This document shows, piece after piece, positions 8,171-20,027 of a DNA stretch of 49,749 nt (its first letter is position 1; every line of letters starts with the position of its first letter). A model generated the notes under the pieces. The model searched no databases. It was given only the letters and a program-made list of their open reading frames with translations, and was not told where the DNA came from. The stretch is from a virus: IMG/VR virus record IMGVR_UViG_3300010885_056891, positions 1-49,749 of that record. One strand, 5' to 3'. Both the position numbers and the translations under genes were made by a program.

Positions 8171-11100
8171 TTATTTAACCTCTTTTATCATTTGATCAGA
8201 ACTATTTATAACCGATTCGGATTCAGTTAATAAATCTTTTGTATAAACTGTTGTTCCATAATTTCTAGTGATTAATTCCCAGTTAAGAGTCACAGGGGTT
8301 CCGTCTTCATAGTACTCGTCCCACAGCATAAGTGGCCATTTTGAAGCGTTTCCATAAAGCTCATACAGCTTGAGAACTTCTATCAAAGCATAAAATGTTC
8401 TCACTCGCTCTTCACCCTTTGGTTCGCCTTCGGATAACAAGGCTGTATAATCATTACTGTTCCAATCAAACTTTGTATTCAGCTCATATCCGGTGCTAAA
8501 AATATATGGAAAATTAATATAGAACGGTTCTTTTGAATCAAAAAATTCATTTTTAAAATTAGCTCTAATTTTATTAGTGTCAAAATTATAATTTTTCATA
8601 AAAGTAAATACAGTGCTTTTATATTTTTGTATTGATCCTGATGGTACGTTGTAGAAAATTGTTCCTAAAGTTCTTTGATATCTTTCTTTTAAGAATTTAA
8701 TTCTATTATCGTTACCATTTGGTTCAAAATCATTTTCATTTTGAAATTTATCTGGAGCAGTTCTTGATTGTTTTATTCTAACAACAAATGTTTTATTCTC
8801 TAAAACAGTTTTTACAAATTCTGTTGCAACCATTCCTGGACTGCCAAAATCTTCAATTACCAAATCATTTTGAATAGGTTCAGAACTATATTGTATTTGC
8901 TTTTCTTTATCCAAATTAAATATTAATTTATTATCTATTGGAGTTATAGTGTTTTGCAAATTGCTATTATAATAATTTTGCACTGGACCATATAAGTCTA
9001 TCGATGATTGATTTGGGGTTAACTCATATGTTACATAGTTGATTATGCTTGAATTGAAATTTGAATCGACCACGACAGAAGGGAGAACGTTGAAAGTTCC
9101 ATCAAATGGGTAACCTAAATTTCTTACAATTATTTTATCACCAAGAGCAATTTGATTATTAATCATTTTAGCTGGAATCAAATTATTTTCTACTGCTTTA
9201 GGAACTGGATAACCGTATGCATCTTTTATCACTTCATCTTGGTCGGTGTAGTCATAACCGCCAGTGACTAATGTAGCATAATATTTTCCATTTATTAATC
9301 TTATATTTTTTCCTATTACATAACCATTTTTGGAAGTTTCTGTAAATCCTATTTGAACTTTTTCTGAAACGTTTATTCCATCTAAACGAAGTACAAATTT
9401 AACATCAGGATTTAAAACATCTTTAACGTGTATTGTGTCGCCGTCAGTTACGCCTGAACCGCCTAGACCAGTTCCTTTATCTAGGGTGCATAAAACCTTA
9501 AAGAATGGTTCAAAACCAGTTTTATCTGGGCCAAGACCAGCTAAGCCTAGGACTTGTGCATGGACTAGTGCGTTTTCGTAACTGGCATACCTAACAAAAT
9601 TTGCTGTTTCTTTTTCGCTCCAACCAAGACTCTTCATCAGATCATTGGTTCTAATGTATTCATACCCATCTGCTGAACGAGTTTTTGTTCTCACCCCTAG
9701 TATCCCTGGCAGCAAACTTATAGAATGATACCTCCCCACGACCATGCCCTGATTGTAAGAAAGGCCAGCTTCCATTGGTTGACCATTTCTAGTTAGATAT
9801 TGTATATAGCACCCGTGCTGATCCATTAAATTGTTTCTAACCCACTTCCAAGCTTTCCAAACTAAAGGACCTAGTAGCATGCCAGCTGTAGCTATTATTG
9901 GGGCAGCACCAACTCCAGCAACTGTTCCAGCCGATATCGCAGCTACGCCAGTGGCAGCGCCATAACCAGCTGCTCCAATGCCCACTGCTAAACCAGCTGT
10001 TCCAGATATTACTCCCGCAATTGCCGCACCATCCACTTGGCCAGTGTTGCCATTTTTATTAGCTTGTGTTTTTATTGCTTCTGATAAACCAGAATTTGTA
10101 AAACCAGAAGCAGTAACGTTAGCTATAACGTCTTTTATAAGAGCAGAAGATCCACCAGTAAATTGCATGCCTCCTATTAATTGTGGAGTTAAAGAATTAC
10201 CAAGGGCGTCTAGAGATATTTCTCCACCCATAGTTAAACCGGTATTGCCAGCTCTTAATGAATCCAAATATATTCTAGTATCATTCCTTACTGTTTGGAC
10301 ATTCATCCAAGAATGCAACCAAGAAGTCATAAACCATCTTGCGGGGTCATTAACGGTTACAAGTGCATTTGGGGTTATTGAAGTTACAAAACCAAGTTCT
10401 GAAGTGAAATGATGGACGACTTGTTCTACCTCAAACATGCCGTACATTCTTTCATAGATGTCCGCCAAGTAGACTAGGTCATGAGGTCTTATGTCTGCGT
10501 TCCCCATGATAATTATTTCTCCACTGTATATATCTTTTACAGATTCCCTTAGATGACTAAGTGCAACTCTTTTTGCGCTTAACTCATCTGGTGCTCCGGT
10601 TACGTTTTTAGATATCCCTCTTCCAGTTTCAAATGGGTGTAACAATGGATGTAGGAAACCAAAAAATCCACTACCAACTATATTGTCAAAATAGATTCCA
10701 GTTTCCACAGTATTCTCAACTTGTCTATCAGCTGGCGCACCCTTATCTAAAGATACGGTTACTGGGTACTTGCCATCAGATACTGCTGTTATTGTTGTGG
10801 CAACTCCAGAGTTTTCCTGAATTTGATTTGACAATATATGAGAGAAAGAACTTAGATAATGTATTCTTTGAAATGGTTCTCTAATCTCTACCACTGGTTC
10901 GGCATACTCTCTTGTGAACGGGTTATCTACAGCCCTGAGTAAAGAGCCTGGTCTTCCTAATTGATAATATATTGAATCATTTAAAGCTTTGTTGAGGATA
11001 TTTGCTTGCCTTGCAAGTACTGTGCTTTGTGAAAGACCATACCCAGTTTGAAGCATATTAAGTCTGAACACATTAAATAGTGCAGATAAGCTGTCTGTAA

Positions 11101-14100
11101 CAGCGTTAAATATTTGTCCAATACTCTTATCATAAAAATCGCCCAAACTACTTAATGTTCTACTAGCTAAATTTGTTGTGCTATTTCCTTCGCTTTTATT
11201 CTTAAAAAGCAATTGTAAAAACTTAGTCTTATCTTTAGCATATGTGTTTCCTGGAAAAATATAGGCTTGAAATATTTTGTCAACAGGCTTGAATGACCAA
11301 GTCTCATCCGTAGGAGAATTTCCATAATTTATTCTTCTATCCGGCTTAAGAACTAACCAAGCTCTTGCATACGGATCAGCCCAAAGAGATTGCCTAAATA
11401 ATCCAACAAGATAATAAAACAAATCTTGAGGACATTTTATTATCGTACCTAGGTCTGCCTCAGATGTACCTTTACCATATATATTTTGCATCTGAACTGG
11501 ATCAAATAAATTTGATTTTAAAAGTGCTATTTTTTCTACAGTAAGCTTATTGAAGTATTCTATTAGCCCACCGTTTGCTTCAGGTGCATCTATGAAATTC
11601 TTTCTAGCAAACTCTATAGCATCTGCTTGAGATGAAGTCGGCTTATCCCCAAAGAGCAAACTAAATTCATCTAGGGCATTACCGTTGACATTAAATTTTT
11701 GATAAGATCCAAAATCTTTTGATATTTTTTCACCGCTAAAAATCTTTTGTATTTCACCAGTAAATGGAGTTGTATCATCCCAATTCATCAAGTAGGTCTC
11801 TGAAAAAATTCTCTGAACTGACTCATAAGTATGATAACCATAGCGGAATTGATCCCATATTTGCTGAGCTTGAGCCAAAGTTCTTCCATTGCCTGCTATG
11901 ACTGATGTATTTAAATCATAATCTTCATCATAAAATTTTCTTGCCTCAATCGAAATCATATCTTGAAGAGAATAGATTGATGGAAATTGTACTCTTCCAG
12001 AAGAACTGTAATCTTTATCTGATTTTTCGCTTTTAAGAATATTTATTCCATATGATAAATCATTTAAATTTTTTCTAGCTGTATCATCACTTGATTTTCT
12101 TATCAAATCATAATAGTTTTTAAAGTTTCCACCAGGTCCATATTCAACGTCAGTTTCATTAGATGCACCTTCTGGCACATATTGCCTGATTGCTTCCATG
12201 TTTGGATTTTTTAAAACAGCGTATAAATTTCCACCATTTGTTCCTGCCGTCCAAGGACCAAAGCCAATTACAACCGAATCTTCTGTGGGTGTATCAGTTC
12301 CAACGGGGTTAAATGGTTGAAGCTCGGGTCCAGTATTATTAGATTTTTTAATTTTAAATGTTTTAATTGGCGCTACTGAGCTGAAAGCTACCCCAAGAGG
12401 CACTGTGTTGGGCACAAATGCGAAGTAACACTCCTCGATATCTGGCACTGCTGAGTAGCCTTTACCTTCGCTTACCCAAATGTCTTTGTTGGGTTGACTT
12501 CTTTTAACTGAAGATAAATTATCAGTTAAAACATCTAGATAATATGCTGCATCGGGCGAAACTACAGCATCTACTTCTGTATTTACATATAACGAAGCAG
12601 GTGGATCATTTTTACCCCAAAGGAAGTAAGCTGGCTTACAAACTACTGCTGCACCGCCGCCATTATTGGCTGATGGATTGTACACGAGAACGTGCATGTT
12701 TTGATAGTCTTTAGCTTCACCATACAAAGACGCATTGTCGTTATCAAAATACCATTTTTTAAATTTCTTAACTAGATCGGCATCTTGCACTGCGACGTTG
12801 TAAGGCCATCTCATAGCTATATAGAATTGTTCTTCTAAACTTGTTTTTGGCGGTTCCCATTCACTGTAGGTGAATGGTCTGCTGCCGTTGAGTTCTGGGC
12901 TAAGTTCTAATATATCTGATGAACCTTGACCATTCAAAATTGGTTCAGGCAAGGGCATGATGATCGAAAGTGATTGATTGTTTGCGGTTATTTCTGGAAT
13001 AAAACCATTCAAAGAAAAATCAATAGGGTTATTTAATAATTCTACAACCTGAGAACCAGAAATACCTTGTTCGGTTTGGTAATCTATGTCCTTTATTAAA
13101 AATTGTTTAAATTCTTCCCCGTATATATCGTTAGCCCTATTTATTGCATAGTTAACTTCAACAGCAGAAGTGACCTTATTATACTGAAAAGCATACGTAT
13201 CTAAAGTTTTGTCGTCGTTGTTTCTTACGGTAAAAAATGGGTATCTAAATCTACTTGGTAGTTGTTGGATCTGCGCATGCGAAGATCCAGTTAGATCGGT
13301 TACAATTTCAGTATTATTACCTACAGGTAAATGGAATCCTATTGTTACTTTTCCTTTTGATGTAGGAAGTTTTGCAATTATGTTTCCTTTGTCGTCTGCT
13401 ATTTCTTGAAAATCTTTATCATTAAAATTAATTAATATTCCTTGTTCCCTCAAGTAGCCAGCTGCATTGAAAATTCCTTCTGCGTTTTTTTGTGTTGCCG
13501 CAAGTGTGTTCAATGCTTCCAGCGGTTCAGTTCCTCTTAAGAAAGCTTCTGCGTCTGCATATGGATTTATATTTTTATTTATATCCGTCATGATTGTCAT
13601 TAAATCAAAATCTGGATCATTTATTTGTGGAGGTATTATTCCTAATTCAGCTGCCTTTTCATCTCCAGGATATCCTGTCGTAATTGGCACTACGCCAGAA
13701 GTGTAAAGCCAGTGTGGTTTGCCGTAAAAAACTGTTGATCTATCTTCAAATGGTCTAACTGCAACTATATAATTTGGAAGCAATCTAGCACATGTTTGGA
13801 ATAAGTCCCAAACACTTCTCATGTAAGTTTGAGCCCTAAATGAAACCTCATCAAAACCTGGCATGTCGTCGTCACTATTTGTGCTAATTAAACCAAGCGT
13901 TCTAAAAATGTTATTGCCGCCTCTTCCACTTAAAACCCCAAGAAGACCCACGCCAACACCAATGGTGGCTGTTACTGGTCCACCAGCTACAAACATTGCT
14001 CCGCCGATTCCACCCAAAGAAAGACTCTTAAATAGATTTGCACCGGCTTGACTATCCTTTATCGCTCCAGCTTGCGTTTGGGAGTCAATCACTGCAGTTG

Positions 14101-17100
14101 CGTTTGCGTTGCCTTGATCATATTTAGACATCATGCTATTCCAAGATCTATCGGATAATTTTGATAGATATTCTAATCTTGGGTTAGGTTGATCTTCTGG
14201 GGTTATAGAAGCTACGCTTGTCCAGCCATCGCCTAAGTCACCGCCTAAGAATTGTGCTATTCCAGTTCCATTTCCTGGATATATATTTCTTTTAAATATT
14301 TCCATATCTCTTTGGGCTGAAAAATTTGACCAAAGTTGACCCATCAAAGAAGCTACAGGGTATCTAAATTCTTGCACACCTATGCCAACCATATTTAAAG
14401 CAGACTGCCCTATGGCGGAACCACTCATTTCACTACCTGCCCTATGTGCATCTGCTAATGAGTCAACTAAAGCATACTGTCTTGCTGCTTCTGCTTCGCT
14501 CATCGGCTTATATATCATCGCACCAAAGTGCCTAATGCCGAATTTGTTTTCAGAGAATACTAGCCCTCTGCTTGCATTGGCTATTCCTTCTCTAAACCTA
14601 GAAGTACCCATAGATAATAATCTGACCATTAAGTCTCTAGGCTCCGACATCCAAAGTCCAGTATTTATTCCTCCATCTATTTTTCCGCTATCGCCCTTTT
14701 TGTTGGTGGAGTTAACGACTGCGCCCAACTCTATTGCGTCTGATTGTGCTGTAACTGTAACAATTTCGCCGTACTCAACTTGTGTTATAGTTCCATTAAA
14801 TAATGTTTGGAGACTATTTGGGTTTGATCCATATCCACCTCTTAGATGAACTCTTACACCTGGTTTTAGAATTATATTTTCTACATTAACAACATAATCA
14901 TTTTTCATATGAGCTAAAATATTTCTAGCTTTATTCAAAGTATTATCTAATATAGAACCTATTCCAGAAGAGGCCATCCCACCAAGTGGAGAATCTGCAC
15001 TAAATATATCTGACGATGATGCTTTTGTTAGCTTAGAATATAGATTAGATACCCTGAATATTAGGGTATCACCTAAAAGATCTTCTGATGAAACTACGGA
15101 AAAATCTACAATAGATTGTAGGCCATAAAAATTATCAAATAACTTTACACCAGCAAAGTATCCACCCTCGTCTATCAACCAAAGCATGTACGTTGGGAAC
15201 GCTCTTACCATTCTCCCTGACACATCTCGATATTGAGTGTCGACCAACATTTTTTCCCAGTGCATGTTGACTGATGCTGGTGGTTCACTTTTTCCTGTGG
15301 ACCATTCTGGAACAGCGTTGTCTCCGTGGGAAATCGGACTTCCATAATCAGAAAGAGGAGTTAGCCCCGCAACTGCGGAATTTTTAGTACCCAAAGCTGG
15401 ATTAGAATGTTCATCTATAGTTATTGGTGCTAATTCAAAAACCTTTGAACCCTTTTGGACTTTTACTCCATCTATCGTAAGGTAAAATCTTCCACCTTTT
15501 TCCGAATCTACATAACCAAAGTTTGTTCCAAATGCTGAGACTAACATTGCTGGAGTTTTACTTGGTTCAGTTGGGTCTTTGATTGGCATGTAGTATATGT
15601 TTACGTGAGCGTTTAGCTCTTCTGGTAGAAAGCTTATTTCATCTTCTTCTGGCAAATTAAATTCCCCAGATAATGCCAACTCTATTTCCCTATACGCTTC
15701 TAGATTGGACGATGATATGTCTCCAACCTGATAAGGCGCAGAAAATATCTTATTAGCAATTTCTGGATCTTGTTTTTCAATAAATTCTATATAATCTGTT
15801 AGAACAACAGTACCTGAATTTGATGGTATTGGTGACCCACCAGCGGCGTCGTAAGGGTCCTTGTTCCAACTCTCAAATGCTCTTAAGAAAATACTAAAAT
15901 CTATATTATTACTTCTTAACCAAATACTTAAATCTTTTAATTTTGCTTTTTTATCTTCACTATTTAGTAGGCTAGAATATTCCCTAACAAACGTAGGTAG
16001 AAAAGCATACGTTGCTGCAACTTGCCCGGATTCATTAGTGACAGCATCAGTTCCGCCAAAGGTAATCGGTTTAGTTTGTTGTGAGATATTGTATATAATA
16101 TCTTTGTCAAACATTTCAAAAGATCTAAAATAAAAATCTGGATCAAGAGTTCCAACTGTTTCATTATTAGTATCTTTTACTTCAAGTGGCAAATCGGGAT
16201 AAGCATTAAAAGATCCCCAGAGCTGTTTAATTCTTAGGAATGGATTTCTTTTTGAAGAAAAATTATCTATAAAATCTTTTTGTTGTACAGAACTTAATTT
16301 TTCCCTGGTCTGTTGAAAAACATCAAAGTCCATTAAACTTAAATTAACCTGATAAACGTGAGGGTAATCTGGGATAGTGGATACGGTGTAGTTTGATGGC
16401 ATAACGTATTTGATTCCACATAATGCGGTTATAATATTCTTTATACCCATAAACCCAAGAACACCACTTGCATGTTCTAGTCTAGCCAAAGCGTTTACGT
16501 GATCAAAAATTCTTTTTATTTTGGCTAATTCTTTTTCGCCAACTACTGTCATAGATATATTAATGTATGAATCTTTACCACCAATATGCTGATAAGTTGG
16601 CTCATCTTGCATTTGGAGTTGAAGCTTAGCTAAGTTGTTGCCCATAGAAACACTTACGCCAGTAACCGTCACAGCCTTAGGGTCTAGATCAACCTTAAGC
16701 ATTGGGACTTCCCATTCTCTAAATTGGAAAGAACCAGACCTTGCTCGTACTGCTTCCATTAAAGCTTGAATTGGTCCGCTTGAATAAAATCTTTCATAAA
16801 CAAGAACGCTAAATGCGTCACTTACTTGAGACTTAATTTCCTTTTGCAGATTTTGATATGCTTCATTTCCCAATTCTCCATCTGCTGGAATTGGCATGTG
16901 TTGTTCTTTAGCTTTTTTGTTAACCAAAGTATTTGTTGTATGATCAAGATAAGCTTTTGAACTTAAAGCTATTTTTTTCATGTACTCTTTTGCTGCAACG
17001 ATGCTCACATTAGAAAGTGTTTCACCATTCACAATGTAGGTCGAATTACCCGCAGCTGGTGGAACATCATTGCTGTTGATATCTTCTATATACTTCTTTT

Positions 17101-19556
17101 CATTTTGAGACAAACTTTTATTTTCTATTTTAAATAGCTTAACTAAGTAAGCGTATACTTTTTCTTTTACTTCTCCATCTGAGGAGCCAGCTGTTAAAAC
17201 GTCCAAAGAATCTTTTAGTATTGTTCTGATATTTCTATTGTATTGTCCACTTATTGATAAGTCATATGTGTTAGCTAGTTTAATGCCATAATCAGATGAA
17301 TTATTTACATTAATTCCAAAGTAATTTAATATCCTTGACCAAAAATCTTCATTTTGATCTGACAATAATTCTTCATTGTTAACTCTGAAAGAACTCATGT
17401 CTGGCAAGAATATTTTTGTTTGAGATTCTACAGGAATATAAAAAGATATATTATTTCCATCTGTCCATTCATTTACTACATTTGTAACCAATTGGTTTTC
17501 TGTTAGATTTACTGCAGATATACCATAAGATTTTTCTATTGAATCTGCGCCATACTTTCTATCTAAAGCGTCCGTTACGTTCGGCTGCATTGTAATCGGG
17601 CTCTCTGTCCTATTCGAAGCTTTAACGTCACTTTGCTTTTGAAGGAACTCTCCATTAACATATTTATTTAAAGATACAGCCGCCTTACCCATGTACTGTC
17701 TATATTTACCCCAATGTATTGCCTGGTTAAAATCGGTTATCATTGGCATGAGTGGTTTATGATTAAAGTTCAACAACTCTATGTCAACTGCTAAGGCAAA
17801 TGGGAAATTAGGTATAGTCTGTATTTGAATATTGGAAAGAGCAACTGCAGTTATCCCATGAACGCTGTTTAAATAACTGCTCTTTATAGGAAGGAACGGC
17901 GAATACTTAAAGGCTGCTACAAGGCCTCGCAATGAAGAAAGAAACTTATCTATTTTTTTATCAGAATCTCCAGTAGAAGCAAAGTCAATTACAAAATTAT
18001 CTTTTAATTGTATCCTAGATGCGTCTTCGACTGATATGCCCCAGATTTCTTCATAGTTAGGAAAGAACAATCTCATTGTTATAGAAGTTTCTTTATAGCC
18101 AGAATTAAATTTTGGAGTATTCTTTTGCCTAAGTGCACCACCAGTTAAGCTTCCAGTTTTAAAGGCAGTATTTATATTGATTGATAATGGTGGAACATAA
18201 AAGTTTGCAGCACCAAGTCTGAGATGAAAAATATCTGGTGTTTGTGGAGCAATGTTTGCTCTATATGGGGATTTTTTTAAAACTTCTTTAATTCGTTCTG
18301 CTGTGTTCCTAAAATTATTTGGGTCATTTGGGCCGCTAAAGACAAGCGTAAATACATCTTGACCTTCTTTAGCGCCTAATGCTGTTTGTAAAGACTTTAA
18401 AAAGTCTTTCATATTATTTACAGTATCTTCTTCTCCGCCGCCTATTCCGCCATCTGAATAGTCTGCGGTTACTGCAAGTGCATCAAAGAAGAATGTAACC
18501 AAAGATGGGAAATACATGTTAATGGTAGCTAGAGTTAATGGGTCTCTAGATACTTGTCGGACAGTAAATATTAACTGATCTAACCATGCTTGATCTTCTG
18601 TTGGATTCATAAAATCAAATGCAGATCTTTTTACGTTAGAAGAATTTGATAATCTTTTTTTACCAAAAGCTGAGATATCGCTAGCATACCCGGCTAAGCC
18701 TAATAGCCCTGAATTTTGTATCCTTGCAAAAATTCTATTAAATTGATCTGCGTTTATATTGCTATTTAATGGGTCAAAAGGATTGTCGTTTGCAAGTGGT
18801 TTAAAAGCTCTGTAAAAACTTGTCCAATCAACTGTTGATATGTCTTGATTTGGAGAAGCATAGGCTTTCAGTTCATCTAGTTTTATTATCCAATCAGATT
18901 CATAAACTTTTTTAAAAACTTCTTCAAAATAATTCAAAGCTTCAACAGAATCTCCGGTAGGATCATTCGACCCAATGGTCAATTGATCGGTTAACCAAAT
19001 TGATTCTTGTGAAACTAAAGACTTTGTATTTTCATTTTTATCTTTTGATGGATTATATGTTTTCTTCCAAATTTTTAATCTATTATAGAGAGCTTCTGCT
19101 GCTGGTACAACGGTTGCGTACTCTGTAAGATACACGTTTCCGCTGAAAAGCTTTATAGTAAAAGAAATCGTCTCTTGCTTTTTCTGGACTTATCCCCGGT
19201 TTATACCTTGCTAGCAGTTCGCTAGTTAATTCCAGTATAGGCTGCCTTGTTCCAGTCAACCAATATCTTATTCCTACGTTTGCAGCAAACACGCTGAATT
19301 TATCTTTTTCTGATAAATTTAAAGAATCTTTTGGAGTGTACTTTAATAAATCTTCTGTTATACCAGAAGGTAAAGTTTGGCTATTAAAAAAATCGCTTAG
19401 CTGTCCATAGCTTACTGTTTTACCAATATTATCTGGGTTAAGAAAATCAATTAGTTTATCTATATAAGATAGACCAATAAGATATTTGAGATAATCATAT
19501 GCCTTAGAATCTATCTCATGATTATCTAAGAAAACTTTAATCCTTGGATCAGCCAT
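8171..19556 (-). CDS. Giant baseplate hub protein (about 3,794 aa) made through a +1 frameshift; gpD/gp27-like segments, hydrophobic segment, SNase-like motif
   Basis: The ATG at 19556 reads 138 residues to CGG at 19142; a +1 shift gives GNVYLTEYATVV and a frame open for about 3,655 codons. Numbering below is for the large frame. Near 420-460 and 1020-1075 are two related segments (IPNFPFALAVDIELLNF and IPDYPHVYQVNLSLMDF). Near 1420-1470, LKPGVRVHLRGGYGSNP and LFNGTITQVEYGEIVTV match the late-control-D/gp27 hub pattern. Near 2850-2910, YSGEIIIMGNADIRPHD and MFEVEQVVHHFTSELGF match the other half of that fold. Residues 3035-3095 are Gly/Ala-rich and hydrophobic (AIAGVISGTAGLAVGIGAAG). Near 3225-3250, GVTDGDTIHVKD and LRLDGINVSE resemble staphylococcal nuclease, with the Asp equivalent to D40 replaced by Asn. 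The protein is likely the multidomain hub of the baseplate. A GTG at 19135 could start the large frame but lacks a good ribosome binding site. Confidence 0.75.
19083..19556 (-). CDS. Zero-frame short product of the hub gene (157 aa)
   Basis: Without a frameshift the hub gene would end at TAA (19085-19083). The first 138 residues are ordinary phage-like sequence (VFLDNHEIDSKAYDYLKYL, then GIRYWLTGTRQPILELTSEL). After CGG the tail becomes RKRVSYRVRNRCTSSRSSL, rich in Arg and Ser and unlike its neighbours. That abrupt change is what a wrong frame looks like, so I read this as the N-terminus of the hub and not a separate gene. A short form may still be produced. Confidence 0.4.
   Translation of the reverse strand: MADPRIKVFLDNHEIDSKAYDYLKYLIGLSYIDKLIDFLNPDNIGKTVSYGQLSDFFNSQTLPSGITEDLLKYTPKDSLNLSEKDKFSVFAANVGIRYWLTGTRQPILELTSELLARYKPGISPEKARDDFFYYKAFQRKRVSYRVRNRCTSSRSSL
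19136..19145 (-). other. Putative programmed +1 frameshift site 3 (CAG CGG A)
   Basis: On the minus strand the zero frame reads TTT CAG CGG AAA CGT GTA. Skipping the C of CGG (19142) gives TTT CAG GGA AAC GTG TAT CTT ACA GAG, joining the giant hub frame. CGG is codon 139 of the gene. As at the other two sites, the base after CGG is A, and the first codon in the new frame is GGA. The P-site codons differ (ATA, AAA, CAG), so re-pairing of the P-site tRNA does not look like the common factor. Confidence 0.65.
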
Positions 19557-19565
19557 ATTTTACCA

Positions 19566-20018
19566 TCAAATTATATTCAATTTAGACATAGCATTAATCC
19601 TACTGGATGAAGATCCATCTTGGGTAACCCCACTATAATTATTAATTATACCAGTTTGTTGTATGTTTGTAAAGTTTCTTTGCATGAACGGGCTTTGGTG
19701 AGTTTCAAAATTCTTTGTATATCTAGCTTGCTGAAGCTTTTGATTCATATACCCAGAGTTGTTCATCTGGAGGTATGTTGATTTACCATCCATTAAACCT
19801 TCTTTCGAACCTTTAATTGTGTCCGAAGTCTTTAAATTCTTTTTAGATTTATATACTGTATCTTTTGAGTTAGCGGCGTTTGATGCAGATTTGTTTCCTT
19901 TATCGGAAGCTATTTTTGCTGCGTATGCGTTAGATGTTTCAGTCCTGGCGGATGTATCTTTAGTCTTAGCGGCAGCGTCTTTTAAGTTTTTATTTTGTTT
20001 GTCAGCACCAAAAATCAT
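19566..20018 (-). CDS. Disordered Lys/Ser/Ala/Asn-rich protein of unknown function
   Basis: The gene encodes 150 residues. Its ATG at 20018 follows AAAGGTGA and sits 7 bases after the stop of the 1635-residue gene. The first 70 residues are low-complexity and polar with many Lys, Ala, Ser and Thr (DAAAKTKDTSARTETSNAYA), suggesting disorder. The second half has more hydrophobic and Asn/Gln content (GYMNQKLQQARYTKNFE; IQQTGIINNYSGVTQDGS). No family is recognised. Between tape-measure-type and hub genes, small proteins are often baseplate or tape-associated factors, but that is only inference from context. Confidence 0.6.
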   Translation of the reverse strand: MIFGADKQNKNLKDAAAKTKDTSARTETSNAYAAKIASDKGNKSASNAANSKDTVYKSKKNLKTSDTIKGSKEGLMDGKSTYLQMNNSGYMNQKLQQARYTKNFETHQSPFMQRNFTNIQQTGIINNYSGVTQDGSSSSRINAMSKLNII

Positions 20019-20027
20019 AAGTCACCT

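Noticed and set aside
14382-14849. Long plus-strand frame opposite the hub gene (155 codons)
   Set aside because: It lies antisense within the continuous hub frame, lacks a ribosome binding site and has Pro/Leu/Ser-rich composition typical of a shadow frame. The same applies to other plus-strand frames in 8-40 kb.
2011-19142. Explaining the three +1 breaks as sequencing or assembly indels
   Set aside because: Each break coincides with the only in-frame CGG codons found, all followed by A, and the rest of the genes are intact over 45 kb. Errors would not be expected to pick that codon. Read data are still needed to close the question.
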